From NCBI RefSeq assembly GCF_008692845.1, contig NZ_VXJW01000018.1, positions 1-59,739 on the forward strand: a stretch of DNA of 59,739 bases. Direction: 5' to 3'. The notes below the pieces were generated by a model that was given only the letters and a program-made list of their open reading frames with translations, was not told the origin of the DNA and ran no database searches. Positions 1-10,299 of this stretch are shown here, piece by piece. How positions within the stretch are numbered: the first letter of the stretch is position 1; each line of letters starts with the position of its first letter. The DNA comes from Salmonella enterica subsp. arizonae (lineage in GTDB: Bacteria > Pseudomonadota > Gammaproteobacteria > Enterobacterales > Enterobacteriaceae). Made by a program: the position numbers and the translations under genes.

Positions 1-15
1 GTGAGGCTTAACCTT
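1..15 (+). rRNA. rrl: 23S rRNA, 3' end only
   Basis: The first bases match the conserved 3' terminus of enterobacterial 23S rRNA (GTGAGGCTTAACCTT). The rest of the gene lies outside the window. About 190 bases of transcribed spacer separate it from the 5S gene, as in a normal rrn operon. Confidence 0.8.
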
Positions 16-203
16 ACAACGCCGAAGATGTTTTGGCGGTTTGAGAGAATTTTCAGCCTGGATTCAGAGTCCGAAGGATTTTGCGCTGAGACAAGGCGGC
101 AAACGCAGCGACGGAAGGAGCATACTGGAGTATGTGACTGAGGTTCGCAAGAGCAGCCAACGTCGTATCAGCACAAAAGACACAGGACAGAGTACAAAGA
201 ATT

Positions 204-323
204 TGCCTGGCGGCCGTAGCGCGGTGGTCCCACCTGACCCCATGCCGAACTCAGAAGTGAAACGCCGTAGCGCCGATGGTAGTGTGGGGTCTCCCCATGC
301 GAGAGTAGGGAACTGCTAGGCAT
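204..323 (+). rRNA. rrf: 5S rRNA
   Basis: This is a 120-base match to enterobacterial 5S rRNA. It begins TGCCTGGCGGCC and ends CTGCTAGGCAT, with the internal CCATGCCGAACTCAGAAGTG block. The 3' terminal stem carries CTGCTAGGCAT where CTGCCAGGCAT is common, which gives a G-U pair and is harmless. It is the last rRNA of an rrn operon (rrnH position from the neighbours) and is followed by tRNA-Asp. Confidence 0.97.
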
Positions 324-375
324 CAAATTAAGCAGTAGACCGGGATAAATTCCGGTAGTTGTAAAAGAATTCGGT

Positions 376-452
376 GGAGCGGTAGTTCAGTTGGTTAGAA
401 TACCTGCCTGTCACGCAGGGGGTCGCGGGTTCGAGTCCCGTCCGTTCCGCCA
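376..452 (+). tRNA. aspU: tRNA-Asp (GTC)
   Basis: This is a 77-base cloverleaf starting GGAGCGG and ending CCGTTCCGCCA, with anticodon GTC (about 410-412), a GGTTCGAGTCC T-arm and an encoded CCA. It is co-transcribed with the rrn operon distal to 5S. It is identical to the second tRNA-Asp at 7619-7695. The symbol aspU comes from its position after rrf. Confidence 0.97.
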
Positions 453-462
453 CTTATTAAGA

Positions 463-490
463 GCCCTGAGTCTATGTTCAGGGCTTTTTT
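463..490 (+). terminator. rrn operon terminator
   Basis: A GCCCTGA / TCAGGGC hairpin with an 8-base loop is followed by TTTTTT. It sits 10 bases after tRNA-Asp and is a typical intrinsic terminator. Confidence 0.9.
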
Positions 491-537
491 GGTTATTGTT
501 TCATTGTTGCTCCTCTGGTAGCAATCTGCTGAATTTT

Positions 538-1452
538 TTAGCTCCCTTTGGTTGTATTTTTTGACGCTGTTTTTACGTGTTCGCTGAGGAAATCAACAAA
601 GGCCCGAATCCGGGGGCTGACAGCACGATCGCTGTAGTAAACGGCACTGAAGGGCATTTCTACCGGTAACCGTTTATCTGTCATCAACTCTACCAATGTG
701 CCTTGTGCAATCTCTTTATCGATCATATAGTCTGACAGGCAGGCGATACCATTTCCGCTAAGGCAAAGCTGCTTCAATGTCTCCCCGCTGTTAGAGGAGA
801 TCCCGCTATGAATTTCATACAACTGCCCGTCGCAGCAGGCAACTGGCCAGGTATTGAGTAAAAGTGGTTCTGTAAACCCCTGGCATACATGCTGTTTCAA
901 TTCTTCGACGCTTTTGGGGGCGCCGTAAAGATCGATGTAATCAGGAGACGCAATAATTTTTCGGTAGCTGGTAAATAAAGGACGAGCACGTAAACTGGAA
1001 TCGGTCAGTGTACCAGCACGTATCGCGACATCGACTTTTCGCTCTATAAGATTAATAAATGTTTCTGAGGATACCAGTGATAGCTTGACCTCCGGATAGC
1101 GTTCACGAAAAGGTTTTATCAATGGCATTAGAAAATGTAAGATAACTGGCGTGGCGGCATCAATGCGCAGCAAGCCACGAGGCGTATTGCGGGTTTCCAG
1201 TATTTCCGTTTCAGCGGCGGCCATGTCCTGCAATATTATCTGTACGCGGCGAAAATAGCGTTCCCCTTCTTCTGTAAGACTAAGCTGCCGTGTCGTACGG
1301 TTAATCAGATTGACTCCCAGCTTCATTTCCAGTTTTTTTACTGAACGACTAATCGCGGAATTGGCCTGTCCCAACCGTTCTGCGGCGCGGCTAAAACTCC
1401 CACCTTCAATTACGGCTACGAAAATAGCCAGTTCTTCTGATGTCGCCTTCAA
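538..1452 (-). CDS. yafC: LysR-family transcriptional regulator YafC
   Basis: The 304-aa protein has an N-terminal winged helix-turn-helix (about residues 1-60, with [20 protein letters not shown]) and a LysR substrate-binding domain (about 90-295). The sequence is very close to E. coli YafC. The start is TTG at 1450-1452, chosen because it gives the family N-terminus [14 protein letters not shown]. Its effector and targets are unknown. It is transcribed divergently from yafD, so the 240-base gap at 1453-1692 holds both promoters. In E. coli dkgB lies between aspU and yafC; it is absent here. Confidence 0.93.
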   Translation of the reverse strand: MKATSEELAIFVAVIEGGSFSRAAERLGQANSAISRSVKKLEMKLGVNLINRTTRQLSLTEEGERYFRRVQIILQDMAAAETEILETRNTPRGLLRIDAATPVILHFLMPLIKPFRERYPEVKLSLVSSETFINLIERKVDVAIRAGTLTDSSLRARPLFTSYRKIIASPDYIDLYGAPKSVEELKQHVCQGFTEPLLLNTWPVACCDGQLYEIHSGISSNSGETLKQLCLSGNGIACLSDYMIDKEIAQGTLVELMTDKRLPVEMPFSAVYYSDRAVSPRIRAFVDFLSEHVKTASKNTTKGS

Positions 1453-1683
1453 ATTTGTCCCCGCAGCTTGGCTTTATGTTGAATTTTGTTATTAAAACAT
1501 CCGTTGGCGCAACATGTCATCCGCTTGCTGTCAAGCATAGCGTTGATGGTTTTGGCTGATGAATGATGATGTAAGTGCTTGCAAACTTAACACTGGGCAA
1601 TTGTACATTGAAAGTCTGCGCTAAAATCCCTATAACAGAATAACCATTCCGTTTCCGGACTGGTTGACGTTATAGAGGTTTGA

Positions 1684-2493
<810 letters not shown>

Positions 2494-2570
2494 AGGTGAG
2501 TCAGGTCTGCCGTGGGGCAGGCCTCAACGGGGGCTGCCCTCTATTTTTCCCATAACAGAAGGGCAATATC

Positions 2571-3223
2571 ATGACAACGTACTCCCATCATGACAATATT
2601 GAAAAGCAGTTTGGCTCGCAGGCGAACGCACTGGATATGGGCTGTGGGTCTGCGTAACAAGTGGCATACAATTCGTCTGCAAGCATGCTTGAGGTCGCCG
2701 CCGGGGCGGCGGAAGAAAGGCATTTAAGTAATATTATTTTCCGGCATGGCTATGCAGAAAAACTGCCTTTTGAAGATGCGTCGTTTGAGGTGGTGATTAA
2801 CCGCTATTCCGCGCATCACTGGTACGACGTTGGTCAGGCATTGCGTGAGGTTAATCGTGTATTAAAACCCGGCGGCGCGTTGATTATGATGGATATTATG
2901 TTGCCAGGACATCCTGTACGCGATATTTGGCTGCAAACGGTGGAGGCGTTACGTGATACATCGCATGTCCGTAACTATTCCAGTGGTGAATGGCTGGCGA
3001 TGGCCAATAAAGCGCTGCTGGTGACGAATACCATTTATTGCTGGAGTTTCACTCATGGATAACGCGGATGCGTACGCCAGCGGCGCTGGTTGAGGCGATT
3101 CGATTATATCAGGCGAGCGCATCGGCAGAGGTGACGCGCTATTTTGAGTTGTAGGATGACGGCTCGTTTAGCAGCGATACTATCATGCTGGAAGCGAAGC
3201 GCATAAGGCGGTATAAAAATTAA
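2571..3223 (+). pseudogene. yafE: Decayed yafE methyltransferase
   Basis: These are remnants of a SAM-dependent class I methyltransferase. The first frame (2571-2657) begins MTTYSHHDNIEKQFGSQANA and jumps straight to LDMGCGSA before a TAA, so the segment before motif I is deleted. A second frame, about 2661-3062, carries SASMLEVAAGAAEERHLSN, RYSAHHWYDVGQALREVNR and GHPVRDIWLQTVEALRDT. A third frame from about 3059 carries RMRTPAALVEAIRLYQ and contains a TAG before DDGSFSSDTIML. At least two indels and one stop make it non-functional. Confidence 0.9.
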
Positions 3224-3254
3224 AAAAGGCACCGGGGGAAGCGGCGCCTTTTGG
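3222..3254 (-). terminator. Terminator downstream of mltD (probably bidirectional)
   Basis: On the minus strand a GGCGCC...GGTGCC hairpin is followed by TTTTTT (plus-strand A run at 3222-3227). The plus strand also ends in a short T run (CCTTTT), so it could serve the yafE remnant too. Confidence 0.65.
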
Positions 3255-3272
3255 CTTTTCCGTAGGATAATA

Positions 3273-4640
3273 TCAGGAGTCAGGCGTGCTATTGTCTTTC
3301 ACGAACAACGTAAGCTGATCGCCTGGTTGTAGATTATCCGTATCATGGTTCCAGCGCATCACATCTTTGATATTTACCCCGTGGCGTCTGGCGATGCTGG
3401 AAAGCGAATCGCCTTTACGTACACGATAGGTAATGCTATCGCTATTGTTTGCCAGTCGCTGCGCGCTGCTGCCAGCGCCAACGGTCAGACTCTGCCCGAT
3501 TTTCAGGCGGGAACCATGCAGATTATTCCACTGCTGCAAATCTTTCGTGCTTACGCCAAGACGCGAAGCAATACCAGAAAGCGTATCACCAGAACGCACC
3601 TTGTAGCTGCGGCTATTCAACGGCGTATTGTCGGCGATCAGACGGGACTGAACGGCGTCAATCTCACCGGAAGCCAGCGACTCACGCAATTGCTCGGCAT
3701 GCTTTTTGGGCACCATGACATATCGCGGACCGCTTACGCCTAAGGTAGACCCTTTTACACCAGCATTAAATGTCTTCAGCTTGCTGATAGACATGCCCGC
3801 CATATCCGCAATCTGAGCCATTTCAACTGGACTGTTTAAACGGACCCGCGCCAGCGCCCGGCTTTCATCTGTTGTTGGCAGACGTACACCATAGCGTTTG
3901 CTATTTTTGAGAATTTCACTCAACGCCAGCATCTTAGGTACGTAGACTTTTGTTTCCCTTGGCAAAGAAAGCGACCAGAAATCCGTCGGTTTTCCACGCG
4001 CTTTGTTTGCTTTAATTGCCCTCATAACACGGCCTTCGCCGCTGTTATACGCTGCAACGGTTAACAGCCAGTCACCGTTAAACATTTTGTTCAGACGCTG
4101 CATCATGTCCAACGCGGCGGTCGTAGAGGCTACAACATCGCGACGCGCGTCATAATTACGGGTCTGCTTTAAACCATAATTGCGCCCTGTGCTCGGTATG
4201 ATCTGCCAGATGCCTGCGGCATTGGCGCCAGACGTTGCGTGAGGATCAAAAGCGCTCTCCACTATGGGTAGTAGTACTAGTTCCATAGGCATGTTACGTT
4301 TCTTAACCTGCCCCGCTATCCAGTACATATACGGCTCTGCCCGTAAAGTTACATCGTGGAGATAGCTCTTATTGCGTAAATACTTCTGTTTCTGTTCGCG
4401 AATCCGACTATTTTCCGGAATTCCCAACTTTAGCTCGTCGCCAATGAAAGCCCACAAGTCCTGATCTGGCGCGATAGACGTTCCGTCGTCCATCCATCGT
4501 GCCTGACTCGTAAACTTTCCTGCTTCCCCTTGACCAGCTGCAGAAAGGCTCTGTGCGTGCTGTTGGACGTTGCCAGTGTTCTGAGACGTCTGGCACCCCA
4601 CAAGCAGGACAGAGGCGAGTAATATCGCTTTTGCCTTCAT
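3273..4640 (-). CDS. mltD: Membrane-bound lytic murein transglycosylase D
   Basis: The 455-aa lipoprotein cleaves the MurNAc-GlcNAc bond of peptidoglycan with 1,6-anhydro product formation. The signal peptide MKAKAILLASVLLVGC carries the lipobox LVGC (Cys16). An SLT domain follows (about 95-230), with the catalytic Glu in LPIVESAFDPHA and the family motifs GIWQIIPSTGRNYGL and AAYNSGEGRV. Two C-terminal LysM repeats (about 343-386 and 402-446) bind peptidoglycan. It is next to gloB and on the same strand. Length and architecture are normal. Confidence 0.96.
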   Translation of the reverse strand: MKAKAILLASVLLVGCQTSQNTGNVQQHAQSLSAAGQGEAGKFTSQARWMDDGTSIAPDQDLWAFIGDELKLGIPENSRIREQKQKYLRNKSYLHDVTLRAEPYMYWIAGQVKKRNMPMELVLLPIVESAFDPHATSGANAAGIWQIIPSTGRNYGLKQTRNYDARRDVVASTTAALDMMQRLNKMFNGDWLLTVAAYNSGEGRVMRAIKANKARGKPTDFWSLSLPRETKVYVPKMLALSEILKNSKRYGVRLPTTDESRALARVRLNSPVEMAQIADMAGMSISKLKTFNAGVKGSTLGVSGPRYVMVPKKHAEQLRESLASGEIDAVQSRLIADNTPLNSRSYKVRSGDTLSGIASRLGVSTKDLQQWNNLHGSRLKIGQSLTVGAGSSAQRLANNSDSITYRVRKGDSLSSIARRHGVNIKDVMRWNHDTDNLQPGDQLTLFVKDNSTPDS

Positions 4641-4711
4641 GTGTGTGTCAATAGTTGCTTAAAAGACGACCGATCATAACGGCGAAGTTAACGAATGACA
4701 AGTAAGAATTA

Positions 4712-5467
4712 TCAGAACGTATCTTTCTTTGACCTTAACCATGCAAAACGCGCTTCTGGTTGTTGCAATATTGTTTCTTTGTTAATTTCATTAATTAAAT
4801 CAATATCTTCAGTTCTTAAAAAAAGATTAATCTTACGCTCATTTTTAAGGATAACGGGTAATGTCATTTGTTTTTTTACACGTAACTCATTAACTTTACG
4901 ATAATATTCATTTATGAACGAATCGTGCGGAAGTATGCTTAATGCGAACTTAAGGTTAGCTAAAGTATATTCATGAGCGCTGCAAATTAATGTGTCGCCA
5001 GGTAGGGTGTTTATTTTCATAAGTGATTGATACATCTGTAATGCTGTGCCTTCAAATAGCCGGCCGCAGCCGCCAGAGAACAGTGTGTCGCCGCAGAATA
5101 AATAAGGATGACTAAAGTAACAGATGTGTCCTAACGTGTGACCCGGAGTGGCAAATATACTAAAATTGTATCCTAAAACGAGGACTGTATCGCCATCGCC
5201 AACAAGGTGGGTAGCTCCCTTGTCTTGCGTTTCCGTCGGTCCATAAACCGTCATTTGCGGGAAATGTTGCAACAGCTCCTTTACTCCGCCAACATGGTCA
5301 TGATGGTGATGCGTCAGGAAAATCGCCTCCGGAATCCACTTATGATCATCGATAGCTTTTAGGACTGGCGCAGCTTCGCCGGGATCAACAATCACACAGC
5401 GGCCTTCATCATTGTTCAGTACCCAGATGTAATTGTCCTGAAATGCGGGAATACTGTTAAGATTCAT
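4712..5467 (-). CDS. gloB: Hydroxyacylglutathione hydrolase (glyoxalase II)
   Basis: The 251-aa metallo-beta-lactamase-fold enzyme hydrolyses S-D-lactoylglutathione to D-lactate and glutathione, completing methylglyoxal detoxification. The metal-binding motif [10 protein letters not shown] lies at about residues 52-61. The later ligands are in [27 protein letters not shown] and [14 protein letters not shown]. The start ATG at 5467 gives the conserved [15 protein letters not shown]. It is divergent from yafS with a 34-base gap, so the two promoter regions overlap coding DNA. Confidence 0.96.
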   Translation of the reverse strand: MNLNSIPAFQDNYIWVLNNDEGRCVIVDPGEAAPVLKAIDDHKWIPEAIFLTHHHHDHVGGVKELLQHFPQMTVYGPTETQDKGATHLVGDGDTVLVLGYNFSIFATPGHTLGHICYFSHPYLFCGDTLFSGGCGRLFEGTALQMYQSLMKINTLPGDTLICSAHEYTLANLKFALSILPHDSFINEYYRKVNELRVKKQMTLPVILKNERKINLFLRTEDIDLINEINKETILQQPEARFAWLRSKKDTF

Positions 5468-5501
5468 ATATTACCTCTCAAATAATTAGCGGAAGGTTGT
5501 G

Positions 5502-6224
5502 ATGAAACCGGCAAGGCTCTCTCAAACAGTCGTTGCGCCCGGAGGTTGGGGCGATTTGCCCTGGGGCAATTACTATCGTGAGGCGCTGGAACAGCGGCTG
5601 AATCCGTGGCTTGCAAAAATGTATGGTTTCCATTTGCTTAAAATCGGTAATTTAAGCGCAGAAATCAATTCCGAAGCGTGCGCGGTCTCTCATCAGGTAA
5701 ATGTTTCATCGCAGGGTTCGCCGATGCAGGTTCTGGCCGATCCGTTACACCTTCCTTTTGCGGATAAATCCGTCGATGTTTGCCTGCTGGCGCATACTTT
5801 ACCGTGGTGTACCGATCCGCACCGTTTATTGCGGGAAGCCGACCGTGTGTTAATTGACGACGGTTGGCTGGTCATGAGCGGGTTTAACCCTGTCAGTTTG
5901 ATGGGATTACGCAAACTGGTGCCCGTTTTACGTAAAACGCCGCCTTATAATAGTCGGATGTTTACACTTATGCGGCAACTCGACTGGCTGTCTTTACTCA
6001 ATTTCGAAGTGTTGCACTATAGCCGTTTTCATGTCTTGCCTTGGAAAAAACAGGGAGGGCGGCTTTTAAATACGCATATCCCGGCGCTGGGCTGTTTACA
6101 GCTTATTGTAGCCCGTAAGCGGACCATCCCGCTTACGCTTAATCCGCTGCGGCTTAATAAAAGTAAAGCGCCAATTCGCCAGACCGTTGGCGCCACCCGG
6201 CAATATCGTAAACCGTATGGCTAA
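5502..6224 (+). CDS. yafS: Methyltransferase-domain protein YafS
   Basis: The 240-aa protein is a SAM-dependent methyltransferase-type protein. Visible are [20 protein letters not shown] (motifs around the acidic loop) and [21 protein letters not shown]. Substrate unknown. Either GTG 5499 or ATG 5502 could start it; ATG is preferred, with GGAAGG about 6 bases upstream. Its stop codon overlaps the stop of convergent rnhA (6221-6224). Confidence 0.9.
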   Translation: MKPARLSQTVVAPGGWGDLPWGNYYREALEQRLNPWLAKMYGFHLLKIGNLSAEINSEACAVSHQVNVSSQGSPMQVLADPLHLPFADKSVDVCLLAHTLPWCTDPHRLLREADRVLIDDGWLVMSGFNPVSLMGLRKLVPVLRKTPPYNSRMFTLMRQLDWLSLLNFEVLHYSRFHVLPWKKQGGRLLNTHIPALGCLQLIVARKRTIPLTLNPLRLNKSKAPIRQTVGATRQYRKPYG

Positions 6225-6688
6225 GCCTCTGCCTGGTAGCCGCTGTCTTCCTGCGTGGGATTCATTGCCGCGGCGCGCGCCAGTTCATCACAACGCTCGT
6301 TTTCGGGATGGCCTGCATGACCTTTGACCCATACCCATTTGATTTGATGCTGGCCTAACGCAGCATCGAGACGTTTCCAGAGATCGACATTTTTTACGGG
6401 TTTCTTTTCCGCTGTTTTCCAGCCGCGTTTCTTCCAGTTATGAATCCATTGGGTAATTCCCTGCCGCACATACTGACTGTCGGTGCTCAATGTAACTTCG
6501 CAATGTTCTTTTAACGCTTCAAGCGCGACGATCGCCGCCATCAGTTCCATACGGTTATTGGTGGTCAGAGTGTAACCTTCACTAAACGTTTTTTCATGAC
6601 CGCGATAGCGTAAGATAGCGCCATAACCACCAGGCCCTGGATTCCCCAGGCAAGAGCCATCGGTGAAAATTTCTACCTGTTTAAGCAT
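6221..6688 (-). CDS. rnhA: Ribonuclease HI
   Basis: The 155-aa enzyme degrades the RNA strand of RNA-DNA hybrids (R-loops, primer remnants). Catalytic residues are visible: Asp10 in [16 protein letters not shown], Glu48 in NNRMELMA, Asp70 in STDSQYV and Asp134 in [11 protein letters not shown]. The start ATG at 6688 gives [11 protein letters not shown]; the reading frame continues upstream but only into the rnhA-dnaQ gap. It is divergent from dnaQ with 63 bases between starts, the classic rnhA-dnaQ overlapping promoter arrangement. Confidence 0.97.
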   Translation of the reverse strand: MLKQVEIFTDGSCLGNPGPGGYGAILRYRGHEKTFSEGYTLTTNNRMELMAAIVALEALKEHCEVTLSTDSQYVRQGITQWIHNWKKRGWKTAEKKPVKNVDLWKRLDAALGQHQIKWVWVKGHAGHPENERCDELARAAAMNPTQEDSGYQAEA

Positions 6689-6751
6689 CTCTGGTAGACT
6701 TCCTGTAATTGAAATCGATAACAAAATGCAAGTCTGACATAAATGACCGAT

Positions 6752-7483
6752 ATGAGCACTGCAATTACACGACAGATTGTCCTCGATACCGAAACCACCG
6801 GTATGAACCAGATAGGCGCGCACTATGAAGGCCACAAGATTATTGAGATCGGTGCGGTTGAGGTGATAAACCGTCGTCTGACCGGCAACAATTTTCATGT
6901 TTACCTTAAACCCGATCGCCTTGTCGATCCGGAAGCTTTTGGGGTACACGGCATTGCCGATGAGTTTTTGCTGGATAAACCAGTTTTTGCTGATGTCGTT
7001 GATGAGTTCCTTGATTATATCCGCGGTGCGGAGCTGGTCATCCATAACGCATCGTTCGATATCGGTTTTATGGATTATGAGTTTGGTCTGCTTAAACGCG
7101 ATATTCCTAAAACCAATACGTTCTGCAAAGTTACCGATAGCCTGGCTGTGGCGCGGAAAATGTTCCCCGGCAAGCGTAACAGTCTTGATGCGTTATGCTC
7201 GCGTTATGAGATAGATAATAGTAAACGTACTTTGCACGGCGCATTGCTCGATGCCCAGATCCTTGCCGAAGTGTATCTGGCGATGACGGGCGGACAAACG
7301 TCCATGACGTTTGCGATAGAAGGAGAGACACAACGGCAGCAAGGTGAAGCGACGATTCAGCGAATCGTTCGCCAGGCTAGCCGGTTACGGGTCGTTTTTG
7401 CCACTGATGAAGAGCTGGCTGCGCATGAATCACGGCTTGATCTGGTGCAAAAAAAGGGCGGAAGTTGCCTTTGGCGGGCATAA
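6752..7483 (+). CDS. dnaQ: DNA polymerase III epsilon subunit (proofreading exonuclease)
   Basis: The 243-aa protein is the 3'-5' exonuclease of the replicative polymerase core. Exo motifs are visible: Exo[10 protein letters not shown], Exo[12 protein letters not shown] and Exo[20 protein letters not shown]. The C-terminal segment that binds the alpha subunit ends in [10 protein letters not shown]. The start is ATG 6752 ([17 protein letters not shown]). An upstream in-frame ATG at 6743 would add three residues not found in the known protein. Confidence 0.96.
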   Translation: MSTAITRQIVLDTETTGMNQIGAHYEGHKIIEIGAVEVINRRLTGNNFHVYLKPDRLVDPEAFGVHGIADEFLLDKPVFADVVDEFLDYIRGAELVIHNASFDIGFMDYEFGLLKRDIPKTNTFCKVTDSLAVARKMFPGKRNSLDALCSRYEIDNSKRTLHGALLDAQILAEVYLAMTGGQTSMTFAIEGETQRQQGEATIQRIVRQASRLRVVFATDEELAAHESRLDLVQKKGGSCLWRA

Positions 7484-7560
7484 TTCATCCCTTTTTACGC
7501 TACAAAAATTATCCTTCGGGCGATTTTTGCAGCAACTGATTCAAAAGGTGAGAAAAAGCG

Positions 7561-7589
7561 TTGACGGGCGGCACAGCAAACCGTAATAT
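7561..7589 (+). promoter_or_regulatory. Promoter of tRNA-Asp (aspV)
   Basis: A sigma-70 promoter: -35 TTGACG (7561-7566), 17-base spacer, -10 TAATAT (7584-7589). A GC-rich discriminator follows and the tRNA begins 30 bases downstream. It fits a strong, stringently controlled stable-RNA promoter. Confidence 0.8.
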
Positions 7590-7618
7590 TCGCCTCGTTC
7601 CCGACGGGAACACAATAC

Positions 7619-7695
7619 GGAGCGGTAGTTCAGTTGGTTAGAATACCTGCCTGTCACGCAGGGGGTCGCGGGTTCGAGTCCCGTCCGTTCCGCCA
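7619..7695 (+). tRNA. aspV: tRNA-Asp (GTC), island boundary
   Basis: This is a 77-base cloverleaf identical to the tRNA-Asp at 376-452, with anticodon GTC and encoded CCA. It is monocistronic with its own promoter and terminator. The accessory island starts immediately after it. This tRNA is a known insertion point in Salmonella (SPI-6) and E. coli. I could not see a direct repeat of its 3' end at the right edge of the island. Confidence 0.97.
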
Positions 7696-7703
7696 CTATT
7701 TGA

Positions 7704-7734
7704 GGCCATGCTATTGATTAGCATGGCCTTTTTT
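7704..7734 (+). terminator. aspV terminator
   Basis: A perfect 8-bp stem, GGCCATGC / GCATGGCC, is followed by TTTTTT. Confidence 0.9.
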
Positions 7735-7834
7735 CTTTGTTATTTTTTCGGTATGCCATCCAGTATGCCATCAGCTTTCGGCTTGTATGAGGCACGATCG
7801 TTTCTCCCTGGACGATATTTCGTTTTTCTCTGAG

Positions 7835-8686
7835 CTATAACGCAGCCAGCATCCCCGGATAGTGCTTCGCGATGATGTCGTTCATCTTGTCTACCAGGTC
7901 AGGACGTTTGAACGTGATATGTGCGGTTCCCTTCTGAAAATACTTAATCGCAAACATCTCATCTTCATATCGGTTGCTGTGCCTGTTCTCATGAATATGA
8001 TCGCTGAGGCGTCGGGTGACATCGGCGCGGTTGTCGGGGACAGGTTTTCCATCCAGGAGCATCAGCATGCGCTCAAGGTCAGCCAGGCGGTCACGCTGCC
8101 AGCCCCAGTTCCAGTTCAGACCAAATCCCCATCTGTCGTATTTGACCAGCCCGCTTACGATGATCTTCTTTCCAAACTTACACGGGCTATTACTTTTGTA
8201 ATCCCAGCTCAGACCCTTAAACACGTTAATCACACCACGTTCAAATACTTCACCTTTATTCAGATGCAATAGCTTGAATGTGCTAAGGATATTTTCTTCA
8301 CTGATAGCGGGAATATCGTCTTTCTCCAGACTGTTGTACCACTGGTCACGAGTCTGGGCATCCATGATAGAAAGCATCCCTGAACGCTTCATTAAGTCAC
8401 GCCATATATCGCGATCGCGATTGCGGGTAATGGCTTTCATTGCCGCTTCTCTTTTTTCCATCAACCAGCAGCCACAGCGGAAGTCCTGCTTCATGGCCCA
8501 GTCCAGAGCAGTTTTACCGCCGATACTGCTGGTCAGCGTCGATATATCGGCAACGTGTTGTATCAGTGTCTCAATTTGTTTAAGTGCGCTATTACGTCCG
8601 GTGATGATGCGTTCAATACTGGTGGAGCAAATCACGTCGGTGTGATCGGTTAAAACTTCGGGTTTGGTGATGGTGAGTTCTGACAT
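7835..8686 (-). CDS. DUF4942-type island protein
   Basis: The 283-aa protein resembles DUF4942 proteins carried by enterobacterial prophage-like islands. The C-terminal part (about residues 150-275) is the most recognisable, with FERGVINVFKGLSWDYKSNS, KFGKKIIVSGLVKYDRWGFG and AHITFKRPDLVDKMNDIIAK. No catalytic motif is obvious, and no hydrophobic segments are seen. It is the first gene after the tRNA-Asp, on the opposite strand to the T6SS, so it is probably a separate insertion. Its function is unknown. The family call is from memory of related sequences. Confidence 0.7.
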   Translation of the reverse strand: MSELTITKPEVLTDHTDVICSTSIERIITGRNSALKQIETLIQHVADISTLTSSIGGKTALDWAMKQDFRCGCWLMEKREAAMKAITRNRDRDIWRDLMKRSGMLSIMDAQTRDQWYNSLEKDDIPAISEENILSTFKLLHLNKGEVFERGVINVFKGLSWDYKSNSPCKFGKKIIVSGLVKYDRWGFGLNWNWGWQRDRLADLERMLMLLDGKPVPDNRADVTRRLSDHIHENRHSNRYEDEMFAIKYFQKGTAHITFKRPDLVDKMNDIIAKHYPGMLAAL

Positions 8687-8761
8687 AGTTTATATCCTTT
8701 ATATAAAGTAAAATGCCAGCCGGTGAGGGCTGGCGCTTATGCGTAGGGTGAATATCGAACT

Positions 8762-9310
8762 GTGATTATTCTGACCGGATGTGTTGCAGAGACCGCGCAG
8801 CAGAATGGGCAGGCGCTGTCGCCACTCAGCACGCATGCATTTTTACTGCGCTGGTTAACGGTGGCGTATAAGCGTAAACGGTTTCCGCGTACTATTGCTT
8901 ACGATATTGAAGGGTTACTGACGCTGGGGCGCAACAAAGGCCTTGCTGCCAGTTTGCTTAATCGTCTTGAATATCTTTGGAACTCCTGCACAGGCCCTGT
9001 TTCCGTTCAATCGGATCTGTATCAACTGACTTACGCTATTGAACAGCTTAAACCACAGGGCTGGGGCAAGGCGGTGGTGAGTGACGGGGACTGGAACAAT
9101 GAAGCGCTTCTGGTCCAGGAATAAAGCGATACGAATGCACTGTTGGTAAAAAAGTCAGCGTTGACTCATGGATTTTCTGATGAGGGCAAGCTGATTGCAC
9201 CGATTGAATTTCTTGTGACTGATGATTTGTCATCCTGTATGGCGGTTTTCCAGACCCATGCACTCCCTGCTGTCGTGCTGAAGCCTGACAGGATTGCCAT
9301 ACAGCCCTGA
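8762..9310 (+). pseudogene. Broken unknown gene left of T6SS
   Basis: One reading frame runs from about 8747 to TGA 9308-9310, interrupted by a single TAA at 9122-9124. The first part contains HAFLLRWLTVAYKRKRFPRT and NRLEYLWNSCTGPVSVQSDL; the second contains NALLVKKSALTHGFSDEGK and CMAVFQTHALPAVVLK. A usable ATG start is lacking; GTG 8762 is possible but has no clear ribosome site. The 5' end was probably lost when the neighbouring DUF4942 gene arrived. It may belong to the DUF2913-type family; this is a weak guess. Confidence 0.55.
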
Positions 9311-9761
9311 CAGTTAATCAAACGTTCTCTGCCGGGACATAAAACCGCTTATGTTCCTGATGTTTTCCTTATGGCTATTGCTGTGTTTCCCACTTGAAGC
9401 AAGGCTATGACTTTCTGCCCCTTTTATCTCTTTCTGATTTAAAACTATATCTTTGAAAAAGACATGGGTATTTTCATCTTCTTGATATTGATTTAGATCA
9501 ACCCAAGATCATTTTATTAACAACCACCTGTTCATTTTAACTACTGCGACATAAATGTTTGTTTAGTGGGTTAGTGGGAGTTTGTTTTACTGACGTATCA
9601 GCACTATCCACCATTAACATTTAGAGGAAAGTTCTTAAGAATTTCCTTATTTCGGATTAAAGATCTGTATATTTGATATTAAGTCGATCATTGTTCTATT
9701 ATTGCGTGTAAAGAAATGTAGTGTGAAAACGATACACAGCGATAAACCGAGGGATGATGAG
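9311..9761 (+). promoter_or_regulatory. T6SS operon upstream region
   Basis: This is a 450-base AT-rich non-coding stretch before tssB, the only large gap upstream of the cluster, so the main operon promoter should be here. It holds four GATC (Dam) sites at 9496, 9507, 9662 and 9686. I see no convincing Fur box and no clear sigma-54 site. The base composition would suit H-NS silencing. The promoter itself could not be pinned down. Confidence 0.5.
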
Positions 9762-10259
9762 ATGGCCGACAGTTTCCAGAATGAAGTGCCAAAGGCACGT
9801 ATTAATCTAAAACTTGACCTGCATACCGGGGGAGCCAGCAAGAAAACGGAACTCCCTTTGAAATTACTGGTGGCGGGCGACTTCAGTAACGGTCAGGAGT
9901 CTGCACCACTGTCTGAGCGAAAAAAAGTTAATTTGAATAAAAATAACTTCGACTCAGTGCTTTCCGAATATTCCCCAAACGTCAATCTTACCGTTAAAAA
10001 CACGCTGGCTGATGACGGTAGCGAAGACAATATCAGTCTGACCTTCCGGAGCATGAAGGACTTCTCGCCGGAACAGGTTTCCCGGCAAATCCCTCAGTTG
10101 AAGGCCATGCTTTCCATGCGCAATTTACTCCGTGACCTCAAGGCCAACCTTTTAGATAACCAGGCGTTCCGAAAGGAACTGGAAAAAATTCTGCTCGACC
10201 CGGCGTTAAGTGCAGAACTCCGCACAGAGCTGTCTGCTCTGGCCCCGAAACAGCCATAA
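9762..10259 (+). CDS. tssB: T6SS sheath small subunit TssB (VipA)
   Basis: The 165-aa protein forms the contractile sheath with TssC. Family signatures are KARINLKLDLHTGG near the N-terminus, LPLKLLVAGDFSNGQE, and a helical C-terminal half (FSPEQVSRQIPQLKAMLSMR). ATG 9762 is chosen (MADSFQNEVP); the frame extends upstream but without a better start. A GAGGGATGATGAG stretch precedes it. It is the first gene of the + strand T6SS operon. Confidence 0.95.
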   Translation: MADSFQNEVPKARINLKLDLHTGGASKKTELPLKLLVAGDFSNGQESAPLSERKKVNLNKNNFDSVLSEYSPNVNLTVKNTLADDGSEDNISLTFRSMKDFSPEQVSRQIPQLKAMLSMRNLLRDLKANLLDNQAFRKELEKILLDPALSAELRTELSALAPKQP

Positions 10260-10299
10260 CGGTCACGATGATTTAACGGATTAATTAAGGAAGATGCTG

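Noticed and set aside
41..319. 92-aa ORF across the 23S-5S spacer and 5S gene
   Set aside because: It lies on rRNA and spacer; open by chance.
4695..4904. 69-aa ORF antisense to the end of gloB
   Set aside because: Shadow of gloB.
7344..7586. 80-aa ORF overlapping the end of dnaQ
   Set aside because: Out of frame with dnaQ, no ribosome site, and runs into the tRNA promoter.
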